A stretch of 58,579 bases of DNA from an uncultured Acidimicrobiales bacterium (lineage in GTDB: Bacteria > Actinomycetota > Acidimicrobiia > Acidimicrobiales > SZUA-35). The stretch is taken from positions 1 through 58,579 of the forward strand of contig CALHFG010000080.1 in NCBI GenBank assembly GCA_938029215.1. The letters are read 5' to 3'. The notes below the pieces were generated by a model that ran no database searches, was not told the origin of the DNA, and saw nothing but the letters and a program-made list of their open reading frames with translations. Shown here piece after piece: positions 1-8,100 of the stretch (its first letter is position 1; every line of letters begins with the position of its first letter). The position numbers and the translations under genes were made by a program.

Positions 1-695
1 AGTCCGCCGCGCCCATTTTGTACGGGCTCGGCGATGATGGCCGACACGGTCTCGGGGCCCTCGGCCAAAATCATTTCTTCGATTGCGGCCGCTGAAGCGA
101 GCGCAGCAGCGGTGTCGCCGTAGGTGTTGCGAACATGACGGGTGCCATCCCAGAGCATGGGCTTAAACGGCTCGCGGAACTTGGGAACGCCGGTGCAGGA
201 AAGTCCGCCGAGAGTCGTGCCATGGTAGGACCACTCGCGACTGATCACCTTGTAGCGGGTGTCCTCGCCGTTGCTGATGTGATAGCTGCGAGCGAACTTC
301 AAGGCCGACTCGACCGCTTCTGATCCGCTGTTGACGAAGAACACCTGATCGAGATCGCCGGGTGCCTCGGTGGCGATCATGCTGGCTGCTTCGATGGCGG
401 GCGGGTTGCCCCAGCCCCAGGTGGGATAGAACGCAAGTTGCTCCATCTGCTGGGCGGCGGCTTGGACGAAGTCCATCCGGCCGTGTCCCATGTTGGTGCA
501 GAAAAGTCCGGCAAGGCCATCCAGGTACTCGTTGCCCTTGTTGTCGTAGACGTAGCAGCCGTGGGCCCGTTCGATGATTCCGAGGCTGTCGTGCTGCCAC
601 GCGGCACCCTTGGTGAAGTGGGGGAGAAGGTGCGCTTGCGCCTTGGCCTTTTGACTCGCTTGCTCAGGAGTTTCGGTGTTCTCAATCAGGGACAT
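1..695 (-). CDS. class III aminotransferase (PLP-dependent), partial at left edge
   Basis: The first 231 residues of a fold-type I class III aminotransferase are present; the PLP lysine and C-terminus lie off the left edge. Visible family features are the phosphate-binding NSGSEA at residues 122-127, WSYHGTT around residues 155-161 and IAEPVQNGRGG at the cut end. The ATG at 695 is preceded by a good ribosome site (GGAGG, about 8 bases upstream). It follows the DegT aminotransferase on the same strand after a 92-base gap holding two palindromes, so it probably has its own regulated promoter. Class III members of this type act on omega-amino acids, taurine or beta-amino acids with pyruvate or 2-oxoglutarate. 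Taurine is attractive given the neighbours, but the substrate cannot be read from this fragment. Confidence 0.9.
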   Translation of the reverse strand, partial: MSLIENTETPEQASQKAKAQAHLLPHFTKGAAWQHDSLGIIERAHGCYVYDNKGNEYLDGLAGLFCTNMGHGRMDFVQAAAQQMEQLAFYPTWGWGNPPAIEAASMIATEAPGDLDQVFFVNSGSEAVESALKFARSYHISNGEDTRYKVISREWSYHGTTLGGLSCTGVPKFREPFKPMLWDGTRHVRNTYGDTAAALASAAAIEEMILAEGPETVSAIIAEPVQNGRGG

Positions 696-731
696 GGCGT
701 ACACCTCCAGGGTGGGTTCGTTGCCGGAGAG

Positions 732-793
732 ATGTGTGCCGGGCGACACACATTCAGTTAGTGTCTCTAACTTACCTGATGGTGTGTCTAACT
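732..793. promoter_or_regulatory. operator-like palindromes upstream of the class III aminotransferase
   Basis: A perfect inverted repeat AGTTAG-TGTCT-CTAACT lies at 756-772. A third half-site, CTAACT, lies at 788-793 and overlaps the stop codon of the upstream DegT gene. A second inverted repeat, ATGTGTG (732-738) and CACACAT (747-753) with an 8-base spacer, sits just downstream on the minus strand. The 6-5-6 palindrome has the size of a TetR- or GntR-type operator. The sequence TGTCTAAC at 785-792 recurs exactly at 3332-3339 in the other intergenic region of this island. The regulator is not encoded in the window. The palindromes are seen directly; their function is inferred. Confidence 0.5.
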
Positions 794-2011
794 GTCGACC
801 CCTGTTTGTGGCGACAGCGTCCGTTTAAGAGTTTTTCTGAGGATATGTGCGATCGTTTTTGTGTCGGCGCTCGTCATCGACAGCGGAATTCGGAGATCAC
901 ATAGGGTGTCGAGTATTCGTGTGCTCGCCTGAAGTGCCTGCTCAGGCGAGTATCGCCAATGATCGAAACGGCTGGTAAAGCCAATCGGTTCGGGGCGTCC
1001 GAACCATTTGAGGTGCACACCATGATCAGCGGCCAGAGCAACCCATGCCTCCATTTGTTTCGGCGACAACGTTGGGGCACGGAACTGAAACGAGCTCGCC
1101 ACGAACTCTTCCTCAGCTGGACGCACGGGTAGTTCGATTCTCTCGTCCTGGCCAAGCAGTTCAGCGAGCTCGGAATATCGGGTGTTCCAGATGTTGGTTC
1201 GCTCTTGAAGCAGATCCAGCTGGGGTAGTGCAACCGCCGCAGCCAACGCAGACATCCTCATGCTGAAGTTGGGAGTAGTGAGACGGTGGCGCTGAAAGAC
1301 TTCCTCCGCCGGTGCCGCGCCGTGCTGCGCGTACAACATGTAACTTCCGGAGAACAGCACCGCCCGGGCGGCAATGTCTTCATCGTCGGTGACGAGTAAT
1401 CCACCTTCGCCGGAGTTGATGTGCTTGAAGGTCTGGGTGCTAAAGCAGCCGGCGACTCCAAAAGTTCCTGTCGGTTGGCCATCCCACGATGCCCCCATGG
1501 TGTGCGCGCAATCTTCGATGAGCGTGAGGCCCAGCTCGGCCGACAGGGCTAGGACGTCATGCATGTTCGAGATGTGACCTCGCATATGCGAAAGCAGCAG
1601 AAATCGGGAGCCAGTCCGCAGGGCCACCGAGCGAAGGTCGGCGAGGTCGACGGTGTAGTCCTCGGTGATGCCCACGAACGCCGGTACCGCGCCAACGTGG
1701 GCGATCGAGCCCGGGACCGGCGCAAGGGTGAACGCATTCATGAGAACCGTGTCCCCCTTTTTCACGCCTGCAGAGAGCAAGGCAACCGCCAGCGAGGCCC
1801 CGCAACTGTTGAGAGCCACGCAGTACCTGGTGCCCACTTCATCGGCGAAGCGACGTTCCAACTTCGCAACGTCCAGTTCACCCGATTCGGTTTCGCCGTA
1901 GCGAAAGAGACGGCCCGATGTCATCAGTTCGTTGGCTCGATCGATACCCGGCTGCGGGATCGGGGGCTGTTGGGTGAAGTCGAGGTCCAGAATGGGAAGG
2001 TCGTTGATCAC
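788..2011 (-). CDS. DegT/DnrJ/EryC1-family PLP aminotransferase
   Basis: A 407-residue protein, normal length for the family. EDCAH at about 166-170 supplies the PLP-ring aspartate, and the lysine in CFSTQTFKHINSGEGG (about K196) is the Schiff-base residue; HINSGEGG is the usual family signature. The chosen start is the GTG at 2011, which overlaps the stop of the upstream dehydrogenase (GTGA); a longer reading frame to 2125 would run well inside that gene. The family transfers amino groups to keto-sugars or to other carbonyl substrates. No sugar-nucleotide genes are nearby, so a small keto-acid or aldehyde substrate from the neighbouring dehydrogenase is plausible but unproven. Confidence 0.88.
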   Translation of the reverse strand: MINDLPILDLDFTQQPPIPQPGIDRANELMTSGRLFRYGETESGELDVAKLERRFADEVGTRYCVALNSCGASLAVALLSAGVKKGDTVLMNAFTLAPVPGSIAHVGAVPAFVGITEDYTVDLADLRSVALRTGSRFLLLSHMRGHISNMHDVLALSAELGLTLIEDCAHTMGASWDGQPTGTFGVAGCFSTQTFKHINSGEGGLLVTDDEDIAARAVLFSGSYMLYAQHGAAPAEEVFQRHRLTTPNFSMRMSALAAAVALPQLDLLQERTNIWNTRYSELAELLGQDERIELPVRPAEEEFVASSFQFRAPTLSPKQMEAWVALAADHGVHLKWFGRPEPIGFTSRFDHWRYSPEQALQASTRILDTLCDLRIPLSMTSADTKTIAHILRKTLKRTLSPQTGVDS

Positions 2012-3279
2012 TTGATTTCTCGGAGGTCGGCACTGCGGGCGTGTCCCTCCATCCCTTCTAGTCGTGAGATGCGGGCCGCCACACCCGACTCGGCGTGGCC
2101 AGCCTCGCTGGTAAGTTCCTGCCATGTCAGCTGCTTCACAAACTTGAGGGCGTTGAGACCTCCGCTATATCGAGCCGCTCGGCCGGTGGGGAGGATGTGA
2201 TTGGGCCCGCTGGATTTGTCGCCAAAGGTGACGTTGGTGTGAGGTCCAAGGAACAGTGAGCCGTAGTTTCTTAGCCGATCCCGCCACCAGCTGAGGTCGT
2301 TCGCCAAGATCTGGAGGTGTTCGGGGGCGTAGTCGTCACACACCTGAGCGGCTTCTTCGGGCGTGTCCACCACCATGATCTCTCCGTAGTCGCGCCATGC
2401 CGATGATGCGGCGGCCGACGCGTCGCCGGGGAGTTCTTCAGCCAGACGCCCTGCGATTTCGTTGACCTTGGCCGCCAGGTCGGGCGAGGTTGTGACGAGC
2501 CAGACGGGGCTGGTCGGTCCGTGCTCCGCCTGGCCGATGAGGTCGGTTGCCACCATGTGGGCATCGGCGCTGTCGTCCGCGGCAATCATCGATTCAGTCG
2601 GACCGGCGACGACGTCGATTCCTACGCGCCCAAAGAGTTGGCGCTTTGCTTCGGCCACATAACTATTGCCGGGCCCGACGATCATGTCCGCCTCGAGTCC
2701 GGTGAACAGTCCGTACGCAAGTGCCCCGATGCCCTGGACGCCGCCAAGGCCAAGGACCCGGTGCGCGCCAGCAACCTTCGCCGCGTGAAGGATTGCCGGA
2801 TGGACACCGCCTCGATCGTGACGGGCCGGGGATGTCACGACGATGTTTGGGACGCCCGCTGCCGACGCGGTGGTCACGCTCATGAGCGCCGAGGCGATGT
2901 GGGCGTATCGGCCAGCGGGGACATAACACCCGGCGACATCGACAGGCACGTTGCGATGTCCTGCAATGAGTCCGGGCTCAATCTCGATTCGACACTCCTG
3001 GAGTGAGTCCAGTTGGGCTAGGGCAAATCGGCGAATGTGCAGGTGGGCGTGATCGATGTCGGCAATTGTCTGAGCGTCCAACTGGGCGGTCGAGGCATCG
3101 ATGTCTTCGGGGGAAACTTCGATCGGGCCGCTCCACTGGTCGAATTGCTCGGCGAGACGCCGGGCCTCATCCTCTCGCCCGGCTTCAAGCCCGGCCAGAA
3201 TTTCGGCCACCCGATCCCTGATTTCGGGGCTGGTCTCATTCATTGGTCGGGTTGCTTGCTTGAGATAGCGAAGGGTCAC
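2008..3279 (-). CDS. histidinol dehydrogenase-family enzyme, HpsN (sulfopropanediol dehydrogenase)-like
   Basis: A 423-residue NAD-dependent zinc dehydrogenase of the HisD superfamily. Zinc ligands correspond to Q250, H253, D354 and H413; the catalytic pair is E320-H321 in YAPEHL. The segments QAEHGPTSPVWLVT, FGDKSSGPNHILP and RLEGMEGHARSADLR, and the N-terminal TLRYLKQAT, resemble the HpsN/paralogue branch more than biosynthetic HisD. Extending to the GTG at 3279 keeps that N-terminal motif; the ATG at 3243 would lose it. No other his gene is near. HpsN oxidises 2,3-dihydroxypropane-1-sulfonate to sulfolactate. Its stop overlaps the DegT start, so the two are translationally coupled. The alternative is a second HisD acting on another amino alcohol. 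Confidence 0.8.
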   Translation of the reverse strand: MTLRYLKQATRPMNETSPEIRDRVAEILAGLEAGREDEARRLAEQFDQWSGPIEVSPEDIDASTAQLDAQTIADIDHAHLHIRRFALAQLDSLQECRIEIEPGLIAGHRNVPVDVAGCYVPAGRYAHIASALMSVTTASAAGVPNIVVTSPARHDRGGVHPAILHAAKVAGAHRVLGLGGVQGIGALAYGLFTGLEADMIVGPGNSYVAEAKRQLFGRVGIDVVAGPTESMIAADDSADAHMVATDLIGQAEHGPTSPVWLVTTSPDLAAKVNEIAGRLAEELPGDASAAASSAWRDYGEIMVVDTPEEAAQVCDDYAPEHLQILANDLSWWRDRLRNYGSLFLGPHTNVTFGDKSSGPNHILPTGRAARYSGGLNALKFVKQLTWQELTSEAGHAESGVAARISRLEGMEGHARSADLREIK

Positions 3280-3331
3280 GGGTGCAGTTGAACACCACCG
3301 GGGGCAGAACGCAATGCTTTTTGACGAGTGC

Positions 3332-3339
3332 TGTCTAAC
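3332..3339. promoter_or_regulatory. candidate regulator half-site in the divergent promoter region
   Basis: The 86-base gap between the HpsN-like gene (minus) and the decarboxylase (plus) contains TGTCTAAC, an exact copy of the 8-mer at 785-792. No convincing -35/-10 pair was identified. A shared regulator for both transcription units is inferred from the repeated element alone. Confidence 0.35.
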
Positions 3340-3365
3340 CGCCCCTTGCGCATTAACGTTCGGAC

Positions 3366-4868
3366 ATGTCTGAGCGTCTAGAGCAGCGGATCGCCGAGCA
3401 AGCACTGCAGTATGTGGTCTCGCCACCCACGGGTTCGGACCCGGTGGTTAGCTTCGGATCTCCGGCGGAGCTGTACGACGTATTTGACCGGTCGATCGGG
3501 ATGAAGATCGAGTCCGACCAGGAGCCCTGTGCCGACGACGCTGTTTTGGCTGCGGTCGAGTCCGTGTTGGAGTACTCGGTTCATACGAGTCATCCGCGAT
3601 TCATCAACCAGAACTTTGCAGGGCCCGACCCGGTGTCGGTTGTGGGCGACTGGCTCGGAGCTGCGTTGAACACGACCGGAGCGACCTTCGAAGCAGCACC
3701 TGTCTTTACCCTGATGGAGTCTGCGGTGCTGAACAAGCTTGCGGTGGTTGCTGGTTACCCGCTTGGTGAGGACGCTCAGGAGTTGCCTCCTGGCCTGTTC
3801 GCTCCCGGAGGGTCTACGGGGACGCTGTTCGCCCTGCAGTTGGCTCGCCATCGACATCAGCCTGACATCGTTCGCGTCGGTTCAAACGGGGACCGCTTGT
3901 GCCTATTCGTCTCTGACGCGGGCCACTACGCGGCCGTCAAGTCTGCGGCACTTCTTGGCATTGGGATGGACGCAGTGATCAAGGTGCAAACAGATGCTGG
4001 AGGTGCCATGAGGCCCGAGGCGCTTGTCCAGGAAATCGAGTCGGCGCGAAAAAGCGGTCTCGTTCCATTTGCTGTCATCGGAACTTCGGGTACCACGGTT
4101 ACGTCCGCGTTCGACGACCTACACGCCCTCGCAGACATTTGTGAATCCGAGGGGCTTTGGTTCCATGTCGACGGATGCTACGGAGGTTCGGCCTTGTTCT
4201 CTTCGAGTCACCGCCACCACATGGCCGGTGTCGAGCGGTCCGACTCGTTCGTATGGAACCTTCACAAGATGATGGGTATGACCCAGCAGTGCACCGCATT
4301 GCTGGTGAAGGACCCTCACCAGCTGGCACCGTGTTTTGCAACTGGAGCGAACTACATATTTCAGCCGGATAAGAAGCACGGCGAATTTGACTCGGGAGAT
4401 CGTACGTTTCAGTGCGCCCGACGCATCGACTCGTTGAAGCTTTGGTTGGCCTGGAAGGTTAGGGGTGATCAGGGCTTCGCGGATCGCATCGATCATGCGG
4501 TCCGAATGGCCGACCACACGCGGCAGCGGATCGAATCAAGCGACGGTGCGTTTGCGATGTTGGTTAAAGGTGATTTCACCAACGCCGTATTCGTTTGGGT
4601 TCCGCCAGAGCTTCGACCACTGGCGCTCAGTGAGCTCAGCGAAGATGACCGAAACCGGCTCCACCGGGTTCCGCCACTCGTCAAGGCTCGCATGCAGGCG
4701 GAGGGAACAGCGATGGTTGGATTTCAACCGATTCACGGGGTCAACACCTTCAGAATGTTGTACATGAATACTTCGGTGACGGTCGAAGATGTCGATGCAA
4801 TTCTGGCCTACATCGCCAAGTACGCCGAGGAAGCTTGGGCCACGGTCGCGGAGGGCGACGATGCATAA
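3366..4868 (+). CDS. group II PLP decarboxylase, glutamate/cysteine-sulfinate decarboxylase type
   Basis: A 500-residue PLP-dependent amino acid decarboxylase. HPRFINQNFAG near residue 80, PGGSTGTLFAL, HVDGCYGG (H267, D269) and the PLP lysine K301 in WNLHKMMG are all present. The stretch with FDSGDRTFQCARR and LKLWLAWK matches the animal-type GAD/CSAD clade rather than bacterial GadB. Enzymes of this clade decarboxylate glutamate, aspartate, cysteine sulfinate or cysteate, the last two giving hypotaurine or taurine. The usual HVDAAWGG is changed to HVDGCYGG, so specificity may differ. It is divergent from the HpsN-like gene and overlaps the next gene by 8 bases. Confidence 0.88.
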   Translation: MSERLEQRIAEQALQYVVSPPTGSDPVVSFGSPAELYDVFDRSIGMKIESDQEPCADDAVLAAVESVLEYSVHTSHPRFINQNFAGPDPVSVVGDWLGAALNTTGATFEAAPVFTLMESAVLNKLAVVAGYPLGEDAQELPPGLFAPGGSTGTLFALQLARHRHQPDIVRVGSNGDRLCLFVSDAGHYAAVKSAALLGIGMDAVIKVQTDAGGAMRPEALVQEIESARKSGLVPFAVIGTSGTTVTSAFDDLHALADICESEGLWFHVDGCYGGSALFSSSHRHHMAGVERSDSFVWNLHKMMGMTQQCTALLVKDPHQLAPCFATGANYIFQPDKKHGEFDSGDRTFQCARRIDSLKLWLAWKVRGDQGFADRIDHAVRMADHTRQRIESSDGAFAMLVKGDFTNAVFVWVPPELRPLALSELSEDDRNRLHRVPPLVKARMQAEGTAMVGFQPIHGVNTFRMLYMNTSVTVEDVDAILAYIAKYAEEAWATVAEGDDA

Positions 4869-5706
4869 GGCCCGAGCCCTCTGGTGCCGCTATGAACCAA
4901 TCCACGCAGTCATCTATTTCAGTTCTCACAGTCTCGAGGCAGCGGCTGCAGCTGGCCTCAAGGGGTTCTGGATGGGATATTTCGGATTTCGCGCCGCCCC
5001 GATGGGTCGGGTGGAACCCGGCGTTGTCGAAGCGAGTTTCGCCAATTTCTCGGTCGAACGAGTGCGGCGGGCGGTGCCCGACGTGTGGGACTTCGCAACC
5101 CCCGAACAGCTCGTTGTCGTCCGGCGGCGAGCTGCGGCTCAGGCTCTCCGAGAGATCCACCCGGAGATCGAGACGACGGCGGCTATCGCCAATCCGTTGC
5201 TGCAACGAGTGGTTGACCACGCCGATGGCCTTGCCCGGCCACTCTTCTGCGCCAACGCCGCTCTACCGCGTGCAGAAGATCCAGTGGAACAACTCTGGCA
5301 GTTGTGTACGGCGGTTCGTGAGCATCGTGGCGACGGCCACGTCGCTGTGTTGGCTTCGGAGGGTGTTGCGGGGCCCGAAGCCCATCTCTTGTTGATCGCC
5401 GACAATGCGATGGACGAGGAGATGTTCCTCCGCGCCCGAGGGTTCAGCGCCGAGCAGTGGTCGGCGGCGAAGGTTCGCCTGGGTGCGAAGGGCTTGTTGG
5501 TCGGCTCGAAACTCACCCAAAACGGCAAGGTGTTGCGATCCAAGATCGAGTCGCGGACCGATCATCTGGCCGGGCACGCGTTGACGGTGCTCGACGAAGA
5601 AGAGCATGCTCGCCTTCATGACGCGCTAGAGACGACGACCCGTGCGATTCAAAGCGATGGTGTCCTTCCAGTGTCGAACCCCATAGGCGTGCCGCCGCTG
5701 TCCTAG
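4861..5706 (+). CDS. SCO6745-family protein (SalK-like, actinobacterial)
   Basis: A 281-residue protein of a family common in actinobacteria and often mis-named as a MarR regulator. The N-terminal HAVIYFSSHSLEAAAAAGLK, then GFWMGYFGFRAAPMG and VVEASFANF, are typical. The helical C-terminal half carries RARGFSAEQWSAA, resembling the end of HTH-containing members. The ATG at 4861 is used because it overlaps the decarboxylase stop (ATGCATAA); the longer frame from 4789 lies inside that gene. The biochemical role of the family is not established. Tight coupling to the decarboxylase suggests a linked function. Confidence 0.75.
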   Translation: MHKARALWCRYEPIHAVIYFSSHSLEAAAAAGLKGFWMGYFGFRAAPMGRVEPGVVEASFANFSVERVRRAVPDVWDFATPEQLVVVRRRAAAQALREIHPEIETTAAIANPLLQRVVDHADGLARPLFCANAALPRAEDPVEQLWQLCTAVREHRGDGHVAVLASEGVAGPEAHLLLIADNAMDEEMFLRARGFSAEQWSAAKVRLGAKGLLVGSKLTQNGKVLRSKIESRTDHLAGHALTVLDEEEHARLHDALETTTRAIQSDGVLPVSNPIGVPPLS

Positions 5707-5709
5707 CGG

Positions 5710-7113
5710 TTAGGTCGCATCTTCGGCTTCGGCGATCAACTCGGTCAACCGAATGGCGGCGGGCATTGCACTTTCTCGGAGCCGTTTCAGAATGTCGCGC
5801 TTGGCGTGGTCGTCCTTGGCGACCTCGCTGACCATCTTGGAGAACCCGTCGAGGCGGTTCGTCAGCAGCCAGGCTCGCATCTCGGGGTTTTGACCCCAGT
5901 TGTACTGGTTCGTCATAAACGCCAACGTCAACTTCATGTAGTCGAGATTGCTGTTGGGCAATGGAACCACGGCGCACAGCGCATTCTTCTCTTCGTCGGT
6001 GTCGTAGGCGACCTCGACATGGGCTACTGCCGCGGCGCTGAACACCGGTTGGTACGAACGAACGGTCTGCGGGGTGATGAGTTGACCTTCGAAGATCGGC
6101 TTGATTTCAAGGTTGGTGATGGCGCTGGCGGAGCAGTCGATGAACAAGTGATCGGCTGTTGTGGGGAGCGTCCCTTGGTCGAGCACGATCTCGTCGGTGG
6201 TAATGCTCTGCACCCGCCCCAGCCGAACAATGTTGCGGAGCCGGCGTAGTTCCGCCAACTCAAGTTCGCTGATCGTCGCCCCGTGGAACATCGTCGGCCA
6301 GACATCGGGATCGAGACGAAGGAAATACCCCGACTGCTCGAGTCGGAGAAACATGTCCTCGACCGATGCGGCATGTTGGATAGATTCAAATTGGGCTGCC
6401 TGAGACCCCAGTGTGTCTTCGAAGAACTCCATCGAAGGTTGGGTGTTCTTGCGGTTGAGGAGCCAAGCGTCTCGGCTCTTGATCCAGGTGATCCGGTCGG
6501 GATCGACCTGCTGTTCGAGAAGCCACAAAATGGCATCGATTCCGGTTTTGCCTCCGCCGATAACTACGTACCCCTCTGGCGCTTGGGTGAGCTCGGGGAG
6601 ATCGTTGAGCGGCATGAAGTTCACCCCGTCTCCAACCTCGAAGTTGGGAATGTGGGTGGAGGGCACGCTGGTATTCAGGTAGGTGCAGTCCACAACCTTG
6701 GTGGACTCAACTTGAAACTGTTCGCCTGTGAGTTTGTGAGTGAAGCCGCCGTTCCCGGTGTAGTCACAGAGTGGGTAGTACCGGACTCGGCCGGTTGGTA
6801 ACAGGTCATGTCGCATGACATCGTCGAAGTACGAAAGCACCTCCGCGCCACTTGCGAGGTCGCCCATTCCTTTGTTGAGTCCAACCTGATCGATCACGCC
6901 CTTACTGAGCTCGCGGCCGGGGACTCCGTAGAATTGGGACGGTTGATGCAGCGTGACAAACGGGTATGCGCTGTTCCAGTGACCGCCAGGTTTCGCGAAC
7001 CGATCGACGATCACAACGTCGGCCTCGGTCTCGGCTACCAGCGTGTCAGCAAAGGCCATTCCTACCGCCCCGCTTCCAACGATGAGGTAGTCGGTCGTCA
7101 GCTCGGTAGTCAT
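5710..7113 (-). CDS. FAD-dependent oxidoreductase of the NAD(P)-binding/monooxygenase type
   Basis: A 467-residue protein with an N-terminal Rossmann fingerprint (LIVGSGAVGMAFAD, residues 10-23, followed by an acidic VIVDRF strand end) and a second dinucleotide motif VVIGGGKTGIDA in the middle. This two-site arrangement is that of flavin monooxygenases and related NAD(P)H-using flavoproteins. LFIDCSASAIT suggests a third FAD-contacting strand. No signal peptide or membrane segment is visible. It converges on the SCO6745-family gene with a 3-base gap and is divergent from the EamA gene. The substrate is unknown. Confidence 0.7.
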   Translation of the reverse strand: MTTELTTDYLIVGSGAVGMAFADTLVAETEADVVIVDRFAKPGGHWNSAYPFVTLHQPSQFYGVPGRELSKGVIDQVGLNKGMGDLASGAEVLSYFDDVMRHDLLPTGRVRYYPLCDYTGNGGFTHKLTGEQFQVESTKVVDCTYLNTSVPSTHIPNFEVGDGVNFMPLNDLPELTQAPEGYVVIGGGKTGIDAILWLLEQQVDPDRITWIKSRDAWLLNRKNTQPSMEFFEDTLGSQAAQFESIQHAASVEDMFLRLEQSGYFLRLDPDVWPTMFHGATISELELAELRRLRNIVRLGRVQSITTDEIVLDQGTLPTTADHLFIDCSASAITNLEIKPIFEGQLITPQTVRSYQPVFSAAAVAHVEVAYDTDEEKNALCAVVPLPNSNLDYMKLTLAFMTNQYNWGQNPEMRAWLLTNRLDGFSKMVSEVAKDDHAKRDILKRLRESAMPAAIRLTELIAEAEDAT

Positions 7114-7200
7114 TGGTTGAATATAGTCACGGCTCTTGCGGGCAACGTTTCTGCCTCTAGATCCTCCGCCAGATCCCCCCTACTAGCCGCTTACTAGATC

Positions 7201-8100
7201 GTGACCATGTCTGAGCACCGAATCGAATCGATGGACATCGGACTCATCGTGATCGCCTTGCTCTCGATCGGGACGGCGGCGGTGTTGGTCGAGTACGCGG
7301 CGGCGTCGGCCGTTGCGTTGGCTTTCTGGCGTTGCAGTGCGGCGTCGGTTGTCCTTGCGCCCCAGGGTTTCGGTTCGGCGAAGCTCCGGCACGCGGTCGC
7401 TGCTAGATGGCGATGGATCGTGCTTGCTGGAGTCGCGTTGGGGGTGCACTTTGCCGCGTTCCTAGGATCTTTGGAGATGACCTCCACCGCCACGTCGGTA
7501 ACGCTTGTCTCAACCGCTCCGGTGTTTGTGATCGGATGGCGCTGGTTCCGGGGACAGCCGGCAAGCTCACGAACCATGATTGCCGCCGGGCTGGCGTTTG
7601 CGGGCGTGTTGGTCCTGGCAGGGAACGACTTTTCGTCGGGCTCGCTGAACGGGGCGCTGCTTGCGGTTGTCGGGGCGGTCGCCATCGCTGTCTATCTGCT
7701 TGTTGGCGACCATCTACGACCGGAGTTGCCAACGACGAGCTACGTCGCCGCCGTTTATGGGGTTGCGGCGGCCACCATGCTTCCCGTAGCGCTCGTGACC
7801 GGTCGAGCGCTCCTTGGGTTCGATCGAACCACGTGGCTGGCAATCGCCGGACTCGTGATCGGCCCGCAGCTGGGAGGACACACAACCTTCAACTTCTTGT
7901 TGGGTCGAATCGGGAGCGTGCTGGTCAGTCTGGTGGTTCTCGCCGACCCGATCGTATCGAGCTCATTGACGTGGCTGGTGTTCGGCGAGATTCCTCCAGC
8001 GCTGGCTTGGATCGGCACACCACTTGTCTTGCTCGGGTTAGGCCTTGCCATCACCGAGACGGCGGGCTCACGTGTCGCTCGCGACGGCCCGGATCGCTAA
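7201..8100 (+). CDS. EamA/DMT-family membrane transporter
   Basis: A 299-residue integral membrane protein with about ten hydrophobic segments in two repeated halves, the pattern of drug/metabolite (EamA) exporters. RCSAASVVLAP in the first repeat and LADPIVSSSLTWLVFGEIPP near the C-terminus are typical EamA signatures. The start is GTG at 7201 with an in-frame ATG two codons later; neither has a clear ribosome site, so leaderless translation is possible. The last 33 bases overlap the convergent acetyltransferase gene. The exported compound is unknown. Confidence 0.85.
   Translation: MTMSEHRIESMDIGLIVIALLSIGTAAVLVEYAAASAVALAFWRCSAASVVLAPQGFGSAKLRHAVAARWRWIVLAGVALGVHFAAFLGSLEMTSTATSVTLVSTAPVFVIGWRWFRGQPASSRTMIAAGLAFAGVLVLAGNDFSSGSLNGALLAVVGAVAIAVYLLVGDHLRPELPTTSYVAAVYGVAAATMLPVALVTGRALLGFDRTTWLAIAGLVIGPQLGGHTTFNFLLGRIGSVLVSLVVLADPIVSSSLTWLVFGEIPPALAWIGTPLVLLGLGLAITETAGSRVARDGPDR

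Noticed and set aside
2008-3279. Annotation as biosynthetic histidinol dehydrogenase
   Set aside because: The active-site segments and N-terminus fit the HpsN-like branch better and no his genes are adjacent; the call is kept at family level.
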